From: a virus | Virus record (IMG/VR): IMGVR_UViG_3300022932_000010 | Coordinates: 1 to 40,219 of that record | Length of the DNA: 40,219 bases | Strand: one strand, 5' to 3' | In this document: one piece after another, positions 1 to 7,151 of the stretch | Layout of the letters: the number at the start of each line of letters is the position of its first letter | Position numbering within the stretch: the stretch's first letter is position 1 | Position numbers and translations under genes: made by a program | The notes under the pieces: generated by a model | Databases searched by the model: none | What the model was told of the DNA's origin: nothing | Seen by the model: only the letters and a program-made list of their open reading frames with translations

Positions 1-127
1 CGATGGCGTTAACCATGGGAGAGACACCGGGCGCAAAGGTCGTCGGGTATGTCCAGACGTAGGTTGACGCGGCCGGAATGGCTGCGACCATACGGCGGGT
101 CTTGCTGGCGTGCGTATGATCGGCTGT
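1..127. repeat. terminal direct repeat, left copy
   Basis: These 127 bases recur exactly at the right end of the window (40093-40219). Joining the two copies restores an open reading frame that the window edges break, so the repeat marks closure of a circular or circularly permuted genome of 40,092 bp. A length of exactly 127 equals a common assembler k-mer size, so an assembly overlap is more likely than a true packaged terminal repeat. Confidence 0.95.
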
Positions 128-271
128 CGCGTATTGCGACGTATCTGATCCGGCCTGGCTCGTTACTGCCACGGCAGGCGGCGCACTTGAGGCCGGTGTG
201 GGAACAGATGAAATCAACGCATAAGGCGCAAGATTGACCGGGTTTTGCTGATCGGAGGGAGACCATGCCAT
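1..271 (-). CDS. virion protein with YAxxDHTH motif, 5' part (split by window edge)
   Basis: Reading the minus strand from ATG at 269-271 gives an open frame through base 1 that continues at 40092 and ends at 39908, for 151 residues in all. The N-terminal part is rich in Ala, Pro and Ser. Around residues 50-57 it carries YATADHTH, a motif I associate with phage tail and fibre proteins of the YAxxDH(T/V)H type. The start lies one base after the stop of the upstream gene, in a run of coupled virion genes between the gp4-like and gp10-like tail factors. The other minus-strand frame here (9-266) is a shadow. Exact function unknown; a tail accessory or fibre-connecting protein is the best guess. 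Confidence 0.8.
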   Translation of the reverse strand, partial: MAWSPSDQQNPVNLAPYALISSVPTPASSAPPAVAVTSQAGSDTSQYATADHTHASKTRRMVAAIPAASTYVWTYPTTFAPGVSPMVNAI

Positions 272-272
272 A

Positions 273-767
273 TCAATACACCGTAGTTTGCATGTCCCAA
301 GGGACGGGGCCGAGGCCGAGGTAAGGGTTCATTTTCATCGAACCAGCGGGGGTCCAGAAGCCGAGGAACTGAAGGGAACGCGTCGAGTTAGTGCCGGTGT
401 TGGACAAGTACCCGTTGCGGTCTAGCGCAGGCGTCGGCGCGGACGTGATAGCTGCCTCACGCATGATTATCTCACGCCCGGCTGAAATCTGGCTCGCGTA
501 TTCAGCAGAGCTAGGCAAGCCATGTTGAACAACTTTAGCCGTCGTGGCGGATTGGAGGGCTGACAGCCACGAGGAGCCGCTCATAGACCCTGTATCAGCC
601 GCCGCTGTAGTTCGGCTGGTTCCCGAACTCCCAGGCAGGGAGGTGGCCCATGCTGAGGTCGATCCAGTCAGAGCCGCAATCGCCGCCTGATACTCCGCAT
701 AGGTCGCAATTGCCACCGCAGCGGACGTGCGCAACAGCGCCCTATTCGACCCCACGGTGAGGATCAT
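273..767 (-). CDS. hypothetical virion protein, 164 aa
   Basis: The ATG overlaps the upstream stop as TAATG, and the next gene starts one base after this stop, so it sits in the coupled block between the gp4-like and gp10-like genes. The protein is rich in Ala, Ser and Thr with no membrane segment. The C terminus has an aromatic, Pro and Gly-rich patch (FLGFWTPAGSMKMNPYLGLG). No family recognised. Position suggests a head-tail or tail accessory protein that P22 itself lacks at this place. Confidence 0.75.
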   Translation of the reverse strand: MILTVGSNRALLRTSAAVAIATYAEYQAAIAALTGSTSAWATSLPGSSGTSRTTAAADTGSMSGSSWLSALQSATTAKVVQHGLPSSAEYASQISAGREIIMREAAITSAPTPALDRNGYLSNTGTNSTRSLQFLGFWTPAGSMKMNPYLGLGPVPWDMQTTVY

Positions 768-1312
768 TAGCCAGCCAGCCCGATAATGAAGATGCGGTCT
801 GCCCCCTGGTTAACAGGGGCGGCGGCGGTGCCAGAGCGAATCTTGATGTGTGTGTAACTGATCCAATCGACCAGCGAGACCCGTAGGTTACGCTGGATTC
901 CGCCCGTTGGCGTGGTGAGCGTCGTCACGCTGGCGCTAGATACCGTCGTTTCAGTTGCCGTTCCGCTCACGATGTCAAACAGGTCTCGATAAGTCGCGCC
1001 TCCATCGGTCGATCCTTGGAAGGTGACGGCGGCGGCTGTCCACGCGGCGGGGAAGGTAATAGACGAAACCTTGCCGTTGACGACGGCGGCGCTCGAAAGA
1101 GCCGTTCCGCTTGTGATCGTGGCACTTACAGAAGTGGGCGCCGCAGAGGTGACGGGAACGGAAGAACCGTCAGAGGCGTAGGTTACGCGCGTTGCCGTTG
1201 CGGCGGTTCCGGGGCCGGTGGCGCTTGCACCCGCCGCATAAGGCAGCAAAGTCGTTGGGTCGATAAGGACGACGCTAGCGGCTGGTCCACCTGCGTTATA
1301 GGGAACGGGCAT
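767..1312 (-). CDS. hypothetical virion protein, beta-rich, 181 aa
   Basis: ATG start with GAGG upstream; overlaps the end of the gp4-like gene by 17 bases and couples to the next gene by TAATG. The N-terminal 80 residues are low-complexity Ala/Thr/Ser/Val. The second half (TFQGSTDGGATYRDLFDIVS onward) has alternating hydrophobic and polar residues typical of a beta-sandwich. It lies among tail accessory genes, so a decoration or fibre-base role is possible. No family recognised. Confidence 0.75.
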   Translation of the reverse strand: MPVPYNAGGPAASVVLIDPTTLLPYAAGASATGPGTAATATRVTYASDGSSVPVTSAAPTSVSATITSGTALSSAAVVNGKVSSITFPAAWTAAAVTFQGSTDGGATYRDLFDIVSGTATETTVSSASVTTLTTPTGGIQRNLRVSLVDWISYTHIKIRSGTAAAPVNQGADRIFIIGLAG

Positions 1313-1961
1313 AGTCGTATTCCTCGTCGTTGCCGTAGTTGGTCACCAGGGCGAGTTTATAGCGATTTGCAGAGCGCACGGACGCGGCCCCAAGAAGCTC
1401 TTCGCCGAATTGATCGGTAAGGCGGGTGGCGAGGAGAGAGGCGAGACCATCGAAGCCGCGCGCGCTCAATGGAGCCTCATCATCCAAGGTCAGCGTATCG
1501 ACGCGCATCCAGCGCTGAATGGTTCCGTCATAGACATAAACAAGCCGCTGCGCTGCGTTCGGCGCGCTGGCTTGATAAGTCACCATGACCACCGCCTTGT
1601 CGCGCGGGACGTTATATCCCGTGTCGCCCCCTAGAGGCACGTTCAGACCCCAACCGTAGTCACGGCTAGGCATCCATGTATTCCAGTAGTCGTAAGCAAC
1701 TGTAGCAGGAGGGGTGACGGTTACAGCATCATTCGTCAGGACAGAAACGTGCTGGTTTGGATAGGGAGTGACCGAGCCCGGCTGGCTCACCGGGATATTG
1801 CACACGCGCCCGAACGTCCCGCTATCAATGCACTCGGCATACCAGCTCTGCAGGGACAAGCGCGCATCCTCAGCGTCTCCGGCCGATGGAACACCACCAG
1901 ACCGGAGAACACCGAGTTTTCTATACGCGGTCGTAACTACGTCGCGCACAGAGTAGGGCAT
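1296..1961 (-). CDS. P22 gp4-like head-to-tail connector
   Basis: The 221-residue protein begins with YSVRDVVTTAYRKLGVL and continues with SAGDAEDARLSLQSWYAE, the helical opening of the P22 tail accessory factor gp4 family, which binds beneath the portal and starts closure of the DNA-filled head. Length is near that of P22 gp4. I cannot tell whether the muramidase activity reported for P22 gp4 is present. ATG overlaps the upstream stop as TGATG. It follows coat genes and precedes the gp10-like gene, with three extra genes between. Confidence 0.85.
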   Translation of the reverse strand: MPYSVRDVVTTAYRKLGVLRSGGVPSAGDAEDARLSLQSWYAECIDSGTFGRVCNIPVSQPGSVTPYPNQHVSVLTNDAVTVTPPATVAYDYWNTWMPSRDYGWGLNVPLGGDTGYNVPRDKAVVMVTYQASAPNAAQRLVYVYDGTIQRWMRVDTLTLDDEAPLSARGFDGLASLLATRLTDQFGEELLGAASVRSANRYKLALVTNYGNDEEYDYARSL

Positions 1962-2308
1962 CAGCCTTCCGAAGCCTCAGCCTTCAAGGCCTCGTGTTCG
2001 TCACGAAGCCTGCGAAGGGCGGGAAGGCCCAGCTTGTGATGGGGGTGAATCCCATCCTCAGCCAGCTTCGCACGAATGGCTTCGGCCTCTGCCTTGTCGG
2101 CTTCGTCCGCACCTTGCGCAATCGCGTCTTTGTCGCTGCCTTCGGTTTTGAAGAACCGGTTGGCGGAGAACTTGGCGAGCAAGCCTTTATCGGTCACGCT
2201 GACCGATTTGCCCTCAACAAAGGTCTCTTCGTGCTGAACGACGTAGCGTTTGCCGTCCTCGTTCACCTGACCCTCAGGGTACTCGCCGTGATAGGTTACG
2301 GCGCTCAT
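1961..2308 (-). CDS. hypothetical virion-block protein, 115 aa
   Basis: Start joined to the previous gene by ATGA and to the gp4-like gene by TGATG. The protein is acidic in its middle (EADKAEAEAIRAKLAEDG) and the C terminus looks helical with basic and acidic residues mixed (LPALRRLRDEHEALKAEASEG). No signal or membrane segment. No family recognised. Its place between coat-associated and connector genes suggests a head completion or assembly role. Confidence 0.7.
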   Translation of the reverse strand: MSAVTYHGEYPEGQVNEDGKRYVVQHEETFVEGKSVSVTDKGLLAKFSANRFFKTEGSDKDAIAQGADEADKAEAEAIRAKLAEDGIHPHHKLGLPALRRLRDEHEALKAEASEG

Positions 2309-2757
2309 TGTTGGGGCTCCTCGACGGTGTAGGCGATGGACACCTCAACAGTGCCAGCCGTTGCAACCGTGCCAGCCGCGAACCGCATCGTCACCAGCAA
2401 ACGGTTGTTAGATGCGCCCGTGCGGAAGAAGACGCCCTTAGGGTCCATCGTATTAATCACGCCACCGGCAGTCGTGATAGCGTTAGCGCCAAGATAACGC
2501 GTATTATCAGCCGCAACAGCACCATACCCACCATCACCGATGGTGATCGTGGTTGCTCCACCCAGAGCCGCCGACTTGACCTTGAGCGATTGCACGATGG
2601 CATTTGCAGGCAGGAAGAACAAAGGCAGGGTGTCGGTCGTGGTCGCGTTCAGAGGAACATTGACCAGAGTATATTGCTCACGGATTTGACCGCCGCCAGC
2701 GCCGAAGCCTGGGATCGGTGCGCCGTTAGCAATAGCGAGAGAGTTATAAACAGCCAT
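2305..2757 (-). CDS. probable head decoration or minor capsid protein, 150 aa
   Basis: ATG with AGGAG upstream. It follows the major capsid gene after 65 bases. The protein is small, Gly/Ala/Thr-rich and beta-rich, with no charged low-complexity segment and a C terminus IAYTVEEPQQ. Position directly after the coat gene and composition fit a capsid decoration or cement protein, but I recognise no specific family. Confidence 0.65.
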   Translation of the reverse strand: MAVYNSLAIANGAPIPGFGAGGGQIREQYTLVNVPLNATTTDTLPLFFLPANAIVQSLKVKSAALGGATTITIGDGGYGAVAADNTRYLGANAITTAGGVINTMDPKGVFFRTGASNNRLLVTMRFAAGTVATAGTVEVSIAYTVEEPQQ

Positions 2758-2822
2758 AGTCTTAGTCTCCTAAAGCGTTTCCCCGACCAACACCATTGTC
2801 AGCCGGGGAGAATGCTTAGTGA
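2758..2822 (-). other. intergenic hairpin after coat gene
   Basis: Read on the minus strand, CCCCG-GCT-GAC pairs with GTCGGGG around a ten-base loop (about 2780-2807), giving an imperfect stem. It is followed by AAACGCTTTAGGAG and lacks a strong U run, so it is a weak terminator at best and may stabilise the 3' end of coat mRNA. It lies just before the AGGAG site of the next gene. Confidence 0.4.
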
Positions 2823-3953
2823 TTACGGGTTAACCGCAGCGGCAGTGTAGATGTTGTAAGCTCCGTACTGGACGCCTTGGAACGAAGTCTTCTTGATACC
2901 AATGCACTCTTCAATCGCCTTGGCAGGGCGGAATTGATAGTCCTGATCGTTGTCGGTGATCAGGCGAGGCATTTGACCCCAAGCGACGGCCAGAGCCGAC
3001 TGACCGACCAGCGTGGCTTGGGCCACGTCGATACCGCCAGCACCAGCGCCAGCGATTACAGGAAGGTCAGCGACCTCCTTGATGATCATGCCATTCCACA
3101 GCAGGTCGCCATTGCGGAACAGCGGGTTATCCTTGCCGCGCTCCATGGCGTCGCGGTTAGCTTGGAACATCGTCGGGTCGCGACGAAGGTCACGCATCTG
3201 GCGACGGTTGACGAACACAACGTACCATTCTTCGCCATCTTCCGTCATGTACGGGTTGATGGCGGGGCCGGTCGAGGCGATGTCGGCAGTCTCAGCGGCG
3301 CGCGAGCGAGCGAGATCAAGAACCAGCGTGGACATCTTGTCGTCGGTGTTGTCCAAGGTCGCCAGAGCCGTAGCCATGACATTGGACGAGCCGTTCGAGA
3401 CCAGAGCGCCGAACTGAACACGATCCGCGTTGTTCACGAGGAAGGTGTTACGCTGGGCAGCAGAGGCGTTCGTGTAGCTGACGACAGTGTCGGGGGCGTT
3501 GTAGCCGTCCGTGCCGACAGCGCCAGGAATGACGATACCGTTCAGGTTCTCGATGATGCCTTGCTTCAGGACGATGCGAGCCGCCCAATCGCGAAGCGAC
3601 GGACCGGCAAGACGCAGGATGTCCATGTTGGAGCGGTAGGACGACGACTTCGGCACCTTGACGGCGTTACGACGCCAGCGGGTGGTGACCTTGTCCACGA
3701 ACTGCGCGAGATCGACTTCGTTGCCTTCCAGAACCTGCGAGTCGGAGACGCCGCCGTTCTTGATGACACCCAGCAGCGGGACGATGATGTCCTTGCCGCC
3801 GTCAGTCTTGTTCTCACGGAAAACGCGGATAACCGCGTCGGAACCTTCACCCATAAACCGGTCAAAGCCGGAAGCGCGGATGTAGGGTTTGTAGTAATCG
3901 TTAATCAGCCAACGAGTTTCGTTAAGCTGCGAATTGATGACGACTTCAGCCAA
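2823..3953 (-). CDS. major capsid protein (TTG start)
   Basis: The 376-residue protein resembles the large phage coat group that includes the N4 gp56-like and P22 gp5-like proteins: an N-terminal NDYYKPYIRASGFDRFMG segment, a VPLLGVIKNGGVSDSQVLEGNE stretch and a central domain with repeated Asn-Asp-containing turns. It follows the scaffold gene, as expected. The scaffold TAA stop lies two codons upstream in the same frame, so the start must be the TTG at 3951-3953, with GGGG about six bases before it; the next in-frame Met is residue 34. A TTG start for the most abundant virion protein is unusual. Confidence 0.9.
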   Translation of the reverse strand: MAEVVINSQLNETRWLINDYYKPYIRASGFDRFMGEGSDAVIRVFRENKTDGGKDIIVPLLGVIKNGGVSDSQVLEGNEVDLAQFVDKVTTRWRRNAVKVPKSSSYRSNMDILRLAGPSLRDWAARIVLKQGIIENLNGIVIPGAVGTDGYNAPDTVVSYTNASAAQRNTFLVNNADRVQFGALVSNGSSNVMATALATLDNTDDKMSTLVLDLARSRAAETADIASTGPAINPYMTEDGEEWYVVFVNRRQMRDLRRDPTMFQANRDAMERGKDNPLFRNGDLLWNGMIIKEVADLPVIAGAGAGGIDVAQATLVGQSALAVAWGQMPRLITDNDQDYQFRPAKAIEECIGIKKTSFQGVQYGAYNIYTAAAVNP

Positions 3954-3956
3954 GAG

Positions 3957-4712
3957 TTACCCCAGTGCGAATTTTACCTCCGACCAATCCGCACCAGAGG
4001 GGGCCTGACCAACACCGCCCTTACCGGGCGCGGTAGCCAAGCCTTTTGGGGGCATGGGCGAAGACGGTTTCAAAATAGGCGCGGGTGCGCCCGGTTCAGA
4101 AACAATCCAGCCCTGCGATGCAGCGTATTCGCGGGCGAAGTCCTCGGGACTTTTGCCAGCCAACGTCTGTAGGGTCCGTGACCGTTCGTATTCTTGCACA
4201 ACAAATCCGACCGGATCGGTGTTGGCCTGAACGCGCTGACCAAGTGTAGGGTCTTTAGCACCCTGCTCTTGAGCCCACGCGACTGCGGCCTCTACCTTAT
4301 CCTTGCCGTGGATTTGCTCGGCAAACCGGCCAGACATTTCGGCCCGCATCTTCCATTCAGTCTCTTGGACTGTCTGTTGAACGTAGGCGTTATACCCAAC
4401 CGGGTCTTCATAGGGGTCCGGGGCTTGCTGGGGAGCCTGTGCTTGAGGCCGAGGCGCATTAGCCCGCAACTGCTCAAGCTCACGTTCCGCCGCCTGTCGC
4501 TTAGCGCGCTCTTCCTTCATCTCACGGTAGAGAGTCGGGTTGAACTTCTCTTCGACTGGCGTCTGTTCTTCTGTCGCCTGAGTCTCGACGGGTTCAGCGA
4601 CTTGCGTCTCTTCAACCTGTTCCGGCTCTTGCGTTACCGTCTCCGCGACTTGTTCAGCGGGCTCGATAGCCCAAGGATCGGAAGCGTCGTCGGTATCCAG
4701 AAAATCAGCCAT
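3957..4712 (-). CDS. scaffolding protein
   Basis: The 251-residue protein is acidic and Gln/Pro/Glu-rich. Residues 1-55 are strongly acidic, residues 60-90 form a charged helix (REMKEERAKRQAAERELEQL), followed by a Pro/Gln linker, a helical middle and a small basic C-terminal segment. This composition and its place between portal and coat genes are typical of internal scaffolds of the P22 gp8 type. ATG start with GAGGG upstream, after a 201-base gap that holds a terminator. Stop codon TAA is in frame with the coat gene two codons later. Confidence 0.85.
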   Translation of the reverse strand: MADFLDTDDASDPWAIEPAEQVAETVTQEPEQVEETQVAEPVETQATEEQTPVEEKFNPTLYREMKEERAKRQAAERELEQLRANAPRPQAQAPQQAPDPYEDPVGYNAYVQQTVQETEWKMRAEMSGRFAEQIHGKDKVEAAVAWAQEQGAKDPTLGQRVQANTDPVGFVVQEYERSRTLQTLAGKSPEDFAREYAASQGWIVSEPGAPAPILKPSSPMPPKGLATAPGKGGVGQAPSGADWSEVKFALG

Positions 4713-4819
4713 TTAGTTCCCTCTGCCCGATCTTCGGCGGCATCCCTGAGTGCTGATCATCGGCGCACCATCCCTCGCGCCTATGAATACTTCGGTTTGC
4801 TTTGGGATGCAAGAAGGCA
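4713..4819 (-). promoter_or_regulatory. possible promoter for scaffold and coat genes
   Basis: Between the terminator after portal and the scaffold ATG, the minus strand reads TTGCAT, 17 bases, TATTCA, then about 60 bases to the AGAGGGA ribosome site. Each hexamer matches the sigma70 consensus at only three positions, so this rests mainly on the need to restart transcription after the terminator. No other gene is seen in this gap. Confidence 0.3.
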
Positions 4820-4856
4820 AAGAAAAGCCCCACACCGGTCTAAGCGGTATGGGGCT
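4820..4856 (-). terminator. intrinsic terminator between portal and scaffold
   Basis: On the minus strand AGCCCCATACCG pairs with CGGTGTGGGGCT (one G-T pair) around a seven-base loop, followed directly by TTTTCTTT. It lies about 60 bases after the portal stop and splits the packaging genes from the scaffold and coat genes, perhaps as a partial terminator setting expression ratios. Confidence 0.75.
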
Positions 4857-4913
4857 AGTCTGGCCCTTTGGGGAGCCTCGCTTTGGAGGAAGCAAGCGCA
4901 CTCTACACGCTAA

Positions 4914-6857
4914 TCAGCTTGCGTCAATCGGCTGGCCAAGATTGAACTGCGCCGCCTTCAGCACCGTATCCGCCTCAGTCTCGCGCGTGTCTGCGCCGAC
5001 TTGTTGAGCCTTCGCCATATTCAGTTGGGCCGCCGACGTTTTCAGGTCGATCTCAGCCTTAGCCATCAACTGCTGAATCTGGAGCGCCATCTGCTCCATC
5101 CGCTCTTGTTGCTGCTGTTGAGCCTGCGCCGCCTGCTGCTGCTCTGGCGACAATTCGTCCGGCTTCTCCATCATGTCCTTGATGCGCGCCTTCTCAGGGA
5201 CGGACGACAGCGCAACGCCGATCTCGAACGCCTTCTTCGGACCCACGGCCTCAGCCAGTAGCGGGAACATGGGCGACAGGGCCTCGAATTGCTCCGCTTG
5301 CAGGTTCGCCGTGTCTGGCACGGTTTCAACCTCAATATCCACGTCCATGGTCGCAAGTTCGTTTTTCTTCTGAACCGGCATACCCTGAGCTTCCATCGCC
5401 TGCGCCATACGCGGATCGATAGGCTGACCATCAGGACCGACCGGCTGGTTCAAGCCCTGGAATTCAGGCTTCTTGGAATCGTCGCCCGTAATCCTGATCC
5501 ACCACGGCTCCGTCTTGAACTGCTTAAGGACAGACCAGATCATGCGGTAAACTTCGTTCTCGAAATCCTCCAGACGACCCAGCGCCCGCGCAATCTCCGT
5601 CATGCCCGCCTGTTGCAGCACAAGGCGGCTACGGCCTGACTGATTAGACGAAGATGCATCGGCAAGGACGGCAGGCGTAGGGGCCTGACGAACGAGGGCC
5701 TGACGCGCCTCGGACATCATAAGCTGCATACCCTGCAACAGATCGACCGTCTGCACCGGCTCGTACCCCGTAGGAATCACCCCATCAGGCTTCGCAGCCT
5801 CGGCACTCGCTGTCTTGCTATCAACCTCAGGCGGGAATTGCGGATCGGACACGCGAAGCTGGCGAGACCGCGCCAAATGCAGCGAGCGCGACCCATAGGC
5901 GTTCAACTCATCCTGTGGCGACAGCATCGCCTTGACCAGACCGGCGCGTTGATTGTCTCGCGTGATCAGGCAGGATTGGAACACGAAGGCGCAAAGGCTC
6001 TGTCCCTTGTCGTCCTTGTAAGGCGAAGGCCCCTCTTCCAGAACCCCGCCAGCGTAGAAGACGCAGCGGGTCCACTCGCCATCGTCCAGATAGTAAAGCT
6101 CAACCACAAAGATGCGTCGGCGCTTCGGGTCAAGCCAATTCGTGCCTAGCGCGTTCTCGGGCTTGTCAGGACGGTCCAGACCCATCTCTGCGCCACCGCC
6201 CCACGAGGACGACGTAAAAGCTGCTGACAGGTCTTCTCGCATAAGCGGATAGCGACGCATCAGGTCGCCTTCATACATCCACTTCCCGATGCCCTTGTAG
6301 GACGCATCCGAGAAGTCGGCACGACGCGAATGCGGATCGTAAATCAGCTCATCGAAAGGCAACTGAGTGATGATTGGGTCGCCGTCTTCACTCGCCTCAA
6401 TAGCGACGGCCGCGATGCCCTCAATCAGGAACGTCTCGGCTGCATCAACCTTCTTCTTATGCCATTTCTGGCTGTCAGCGACGAACCTCAGTGCCTTGGA
6501 CGCGACGTCAGCCTGATCCTCGTTATCCGGGTTCCGAGGCCATGCGCGCGGGTCAACCTTGGCTTGCTGGATAACGCCCAGCATCCCGTTGACGGCAGGG
6601 GCAATCTCATTGCGGATGACCTTGGGCTGGCGACTGCGACGCCACGCGCGCTCCGTCTCCCCGAAAATCTGGTCATTGTCGTAATAGCGGCGCGACTTCT
6701 CGCCAATGTCGCGGCTTTCGGTCGTGCCGTCGCGGAAGTCCTCGACCATCTTGCGCTTGGGCATAGGGTCTATGAGCCGCAGTCGCTCGACCTCGACTTG
6801 TTCAGGCGTAAGTTCGGGGGTCTCCAGTTCCCACTCGGCTACCATTACGTCAGTCAT
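4914..6857 (-). CDS. portal protein, P22 gp1-like
   Basis: About 647 residues. The N-terminal half has FRDGTTESRDIGEKSRRYYDN, then NEIAPAVNGMLGVIQQAK, and later a DELIYDPHSRR element: the layout of the P22-type portal family, the dodecameric ring through which DNA enters and leaves. The C-terminal ~90 residues are Gln-rich and helical (QQAAQAQQQQQERMEQMALQ), like the helical barrel reaching into the head. I chose ATG 6855-6857, overlapping the upstream gene by eight bases; an in-frame TTG at 6872 and ATG at 6845 are alternatives. Followed by a terminator. Confidence 0.9.
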   Translation of the reverse strand: MTDVMVAEWELETPELTPEQVEVERLRLIDPMPKRKMVEDFRDGTTESRDIGEKSRRYYDNDQIFGETERAWRRSRQPKVIRNEIAPAVNGMLGVIQQAKVDPRAWPRNPDNEDQADVASKALRFVADSQKWHKKKVDAAETFLIEGIAAVAIEASEDGDPIITQLPFDELIYDPHSRRADFSDASYKGIGKWMYEGDLMRRYPLMREDLSAAFTSSSWGGGAEMGLDRPDKPENALGTNWLDPKRRRIFVVELYYLDDGEWTRCVFYAGGVLEEGPSPYKDDKGQSLCAFVFQSCLITRDNQRAGLVKAMLSPQDELNAYGSRSLHLARSRQLRVSDPQFPPEVDSKTASAEAAKPDGVIPTGYEPVQTVDLLQGMQLMMSEARQALVRQAPTPAVLADASSSNQSGRSRLVLQQAGMTEIARALGRLEDFENEVYRMIWSVLKQFKTEPWWIRITGDDSKKPEFQGLNQPVGPDGQPIDPRMAQAMEAQGMPVQKKNELATMDVDIEVETVPDTANLQAEQFEALSPMFPLLAEAVGPKKAFEIGVALSSVPEKARIKDMMEKPDELSPEQQQAAQAQQQQQERMEQMALQIQQLMAKAEIDLKTSAAQLNMAKAQQVGADTRETEADTVLKAAQFNLGQPIDAS

Positions 6858-7098
6858 AAGAGCCCATTTCAATCAGAGCCATCGCGCGAGAGATGATGTC
6901 CGCATCGTGGTCGTTATCGGTCGCGGCCATGATGCCAAGAGCGCCCACCACCTCAGCCTCTTCGGCCCGCCATTCAGCGCGGGCGCGTGCCATAGCCGCG
7001 AAAGTCAATGCGTTATGCGCGTCCATGTCTTCGCGCGACATAAGCGGCTCGTCAGATTCGATAATCTGGACGCCATTATAGAACATCAAATCGGACAT
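6850..7098 (-). CDS. hypothetical protein between terminase and portal, 82 aa
   Basis: ATG at 7096-7098 overlaps the stop of a 17-codon frame as TGATG; a longer frame from 7203 overlaps the terminase end and is less likely. The protein is helical and acidic with an Ala/Arg/Glu-rich centre (AMARARAEWRAEEAEVVGAL). No family recognised. Its stop lies eight bases into the portal frame, so expression is coupled to terminase and portal. Confidence 0.7.
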   Translation of the reverse strand: MSDLMFYNGVQIIESDEPLMSREDMDAHNALTFAAMARARAEWRAEEAEVVGALGIMAATDNDHDADIISRAMALIEMGSYD

Positions 7099-7151
7099 CA
7101 GATTTGTGTCCCGCCATCCCCGATGTTGAGGCCGCCCCAATCTTCGGTCAT
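7098..7151 (-). CDS. 17-residue micro-ORF between terminase and next gene
   Basis: ATG shares a base with the terminase stop (TGATG at 7149-7153) and its TGA shares a base with the next ATG (TGATG at 7096-7100). The peptide is MTEDWGGLNIGDGGTQI, Gly-rich. The exact coupling at both ends suggests it is translated, either as a real micro-protein or as a bridge that carries ribosomes from terminase to the next gene. Confidence 0.5.
   Translation of the reverse strand: MTEDWGGLNIGDGGTQI

Noticed and set aside
1-127. T7-like packaged direct terminal repeat
   Set aside because: Length equals a common assembly k-mer, the P22-like packaging genes suggest headful packaging, and it lies inside a coding frame; read mapping would decide.
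2877-4172. 431-codon plus-strand frame
   Set aside because: Antisense shadow of the coat gene; composition is that of reversed coding DNA.
4713-4901. 62-codon minus-strand frame in the portal-scaffold gap
   Set aside because: It crosses the intrinsic terminator and has shadow-like Arg/Ser/Pro composition.
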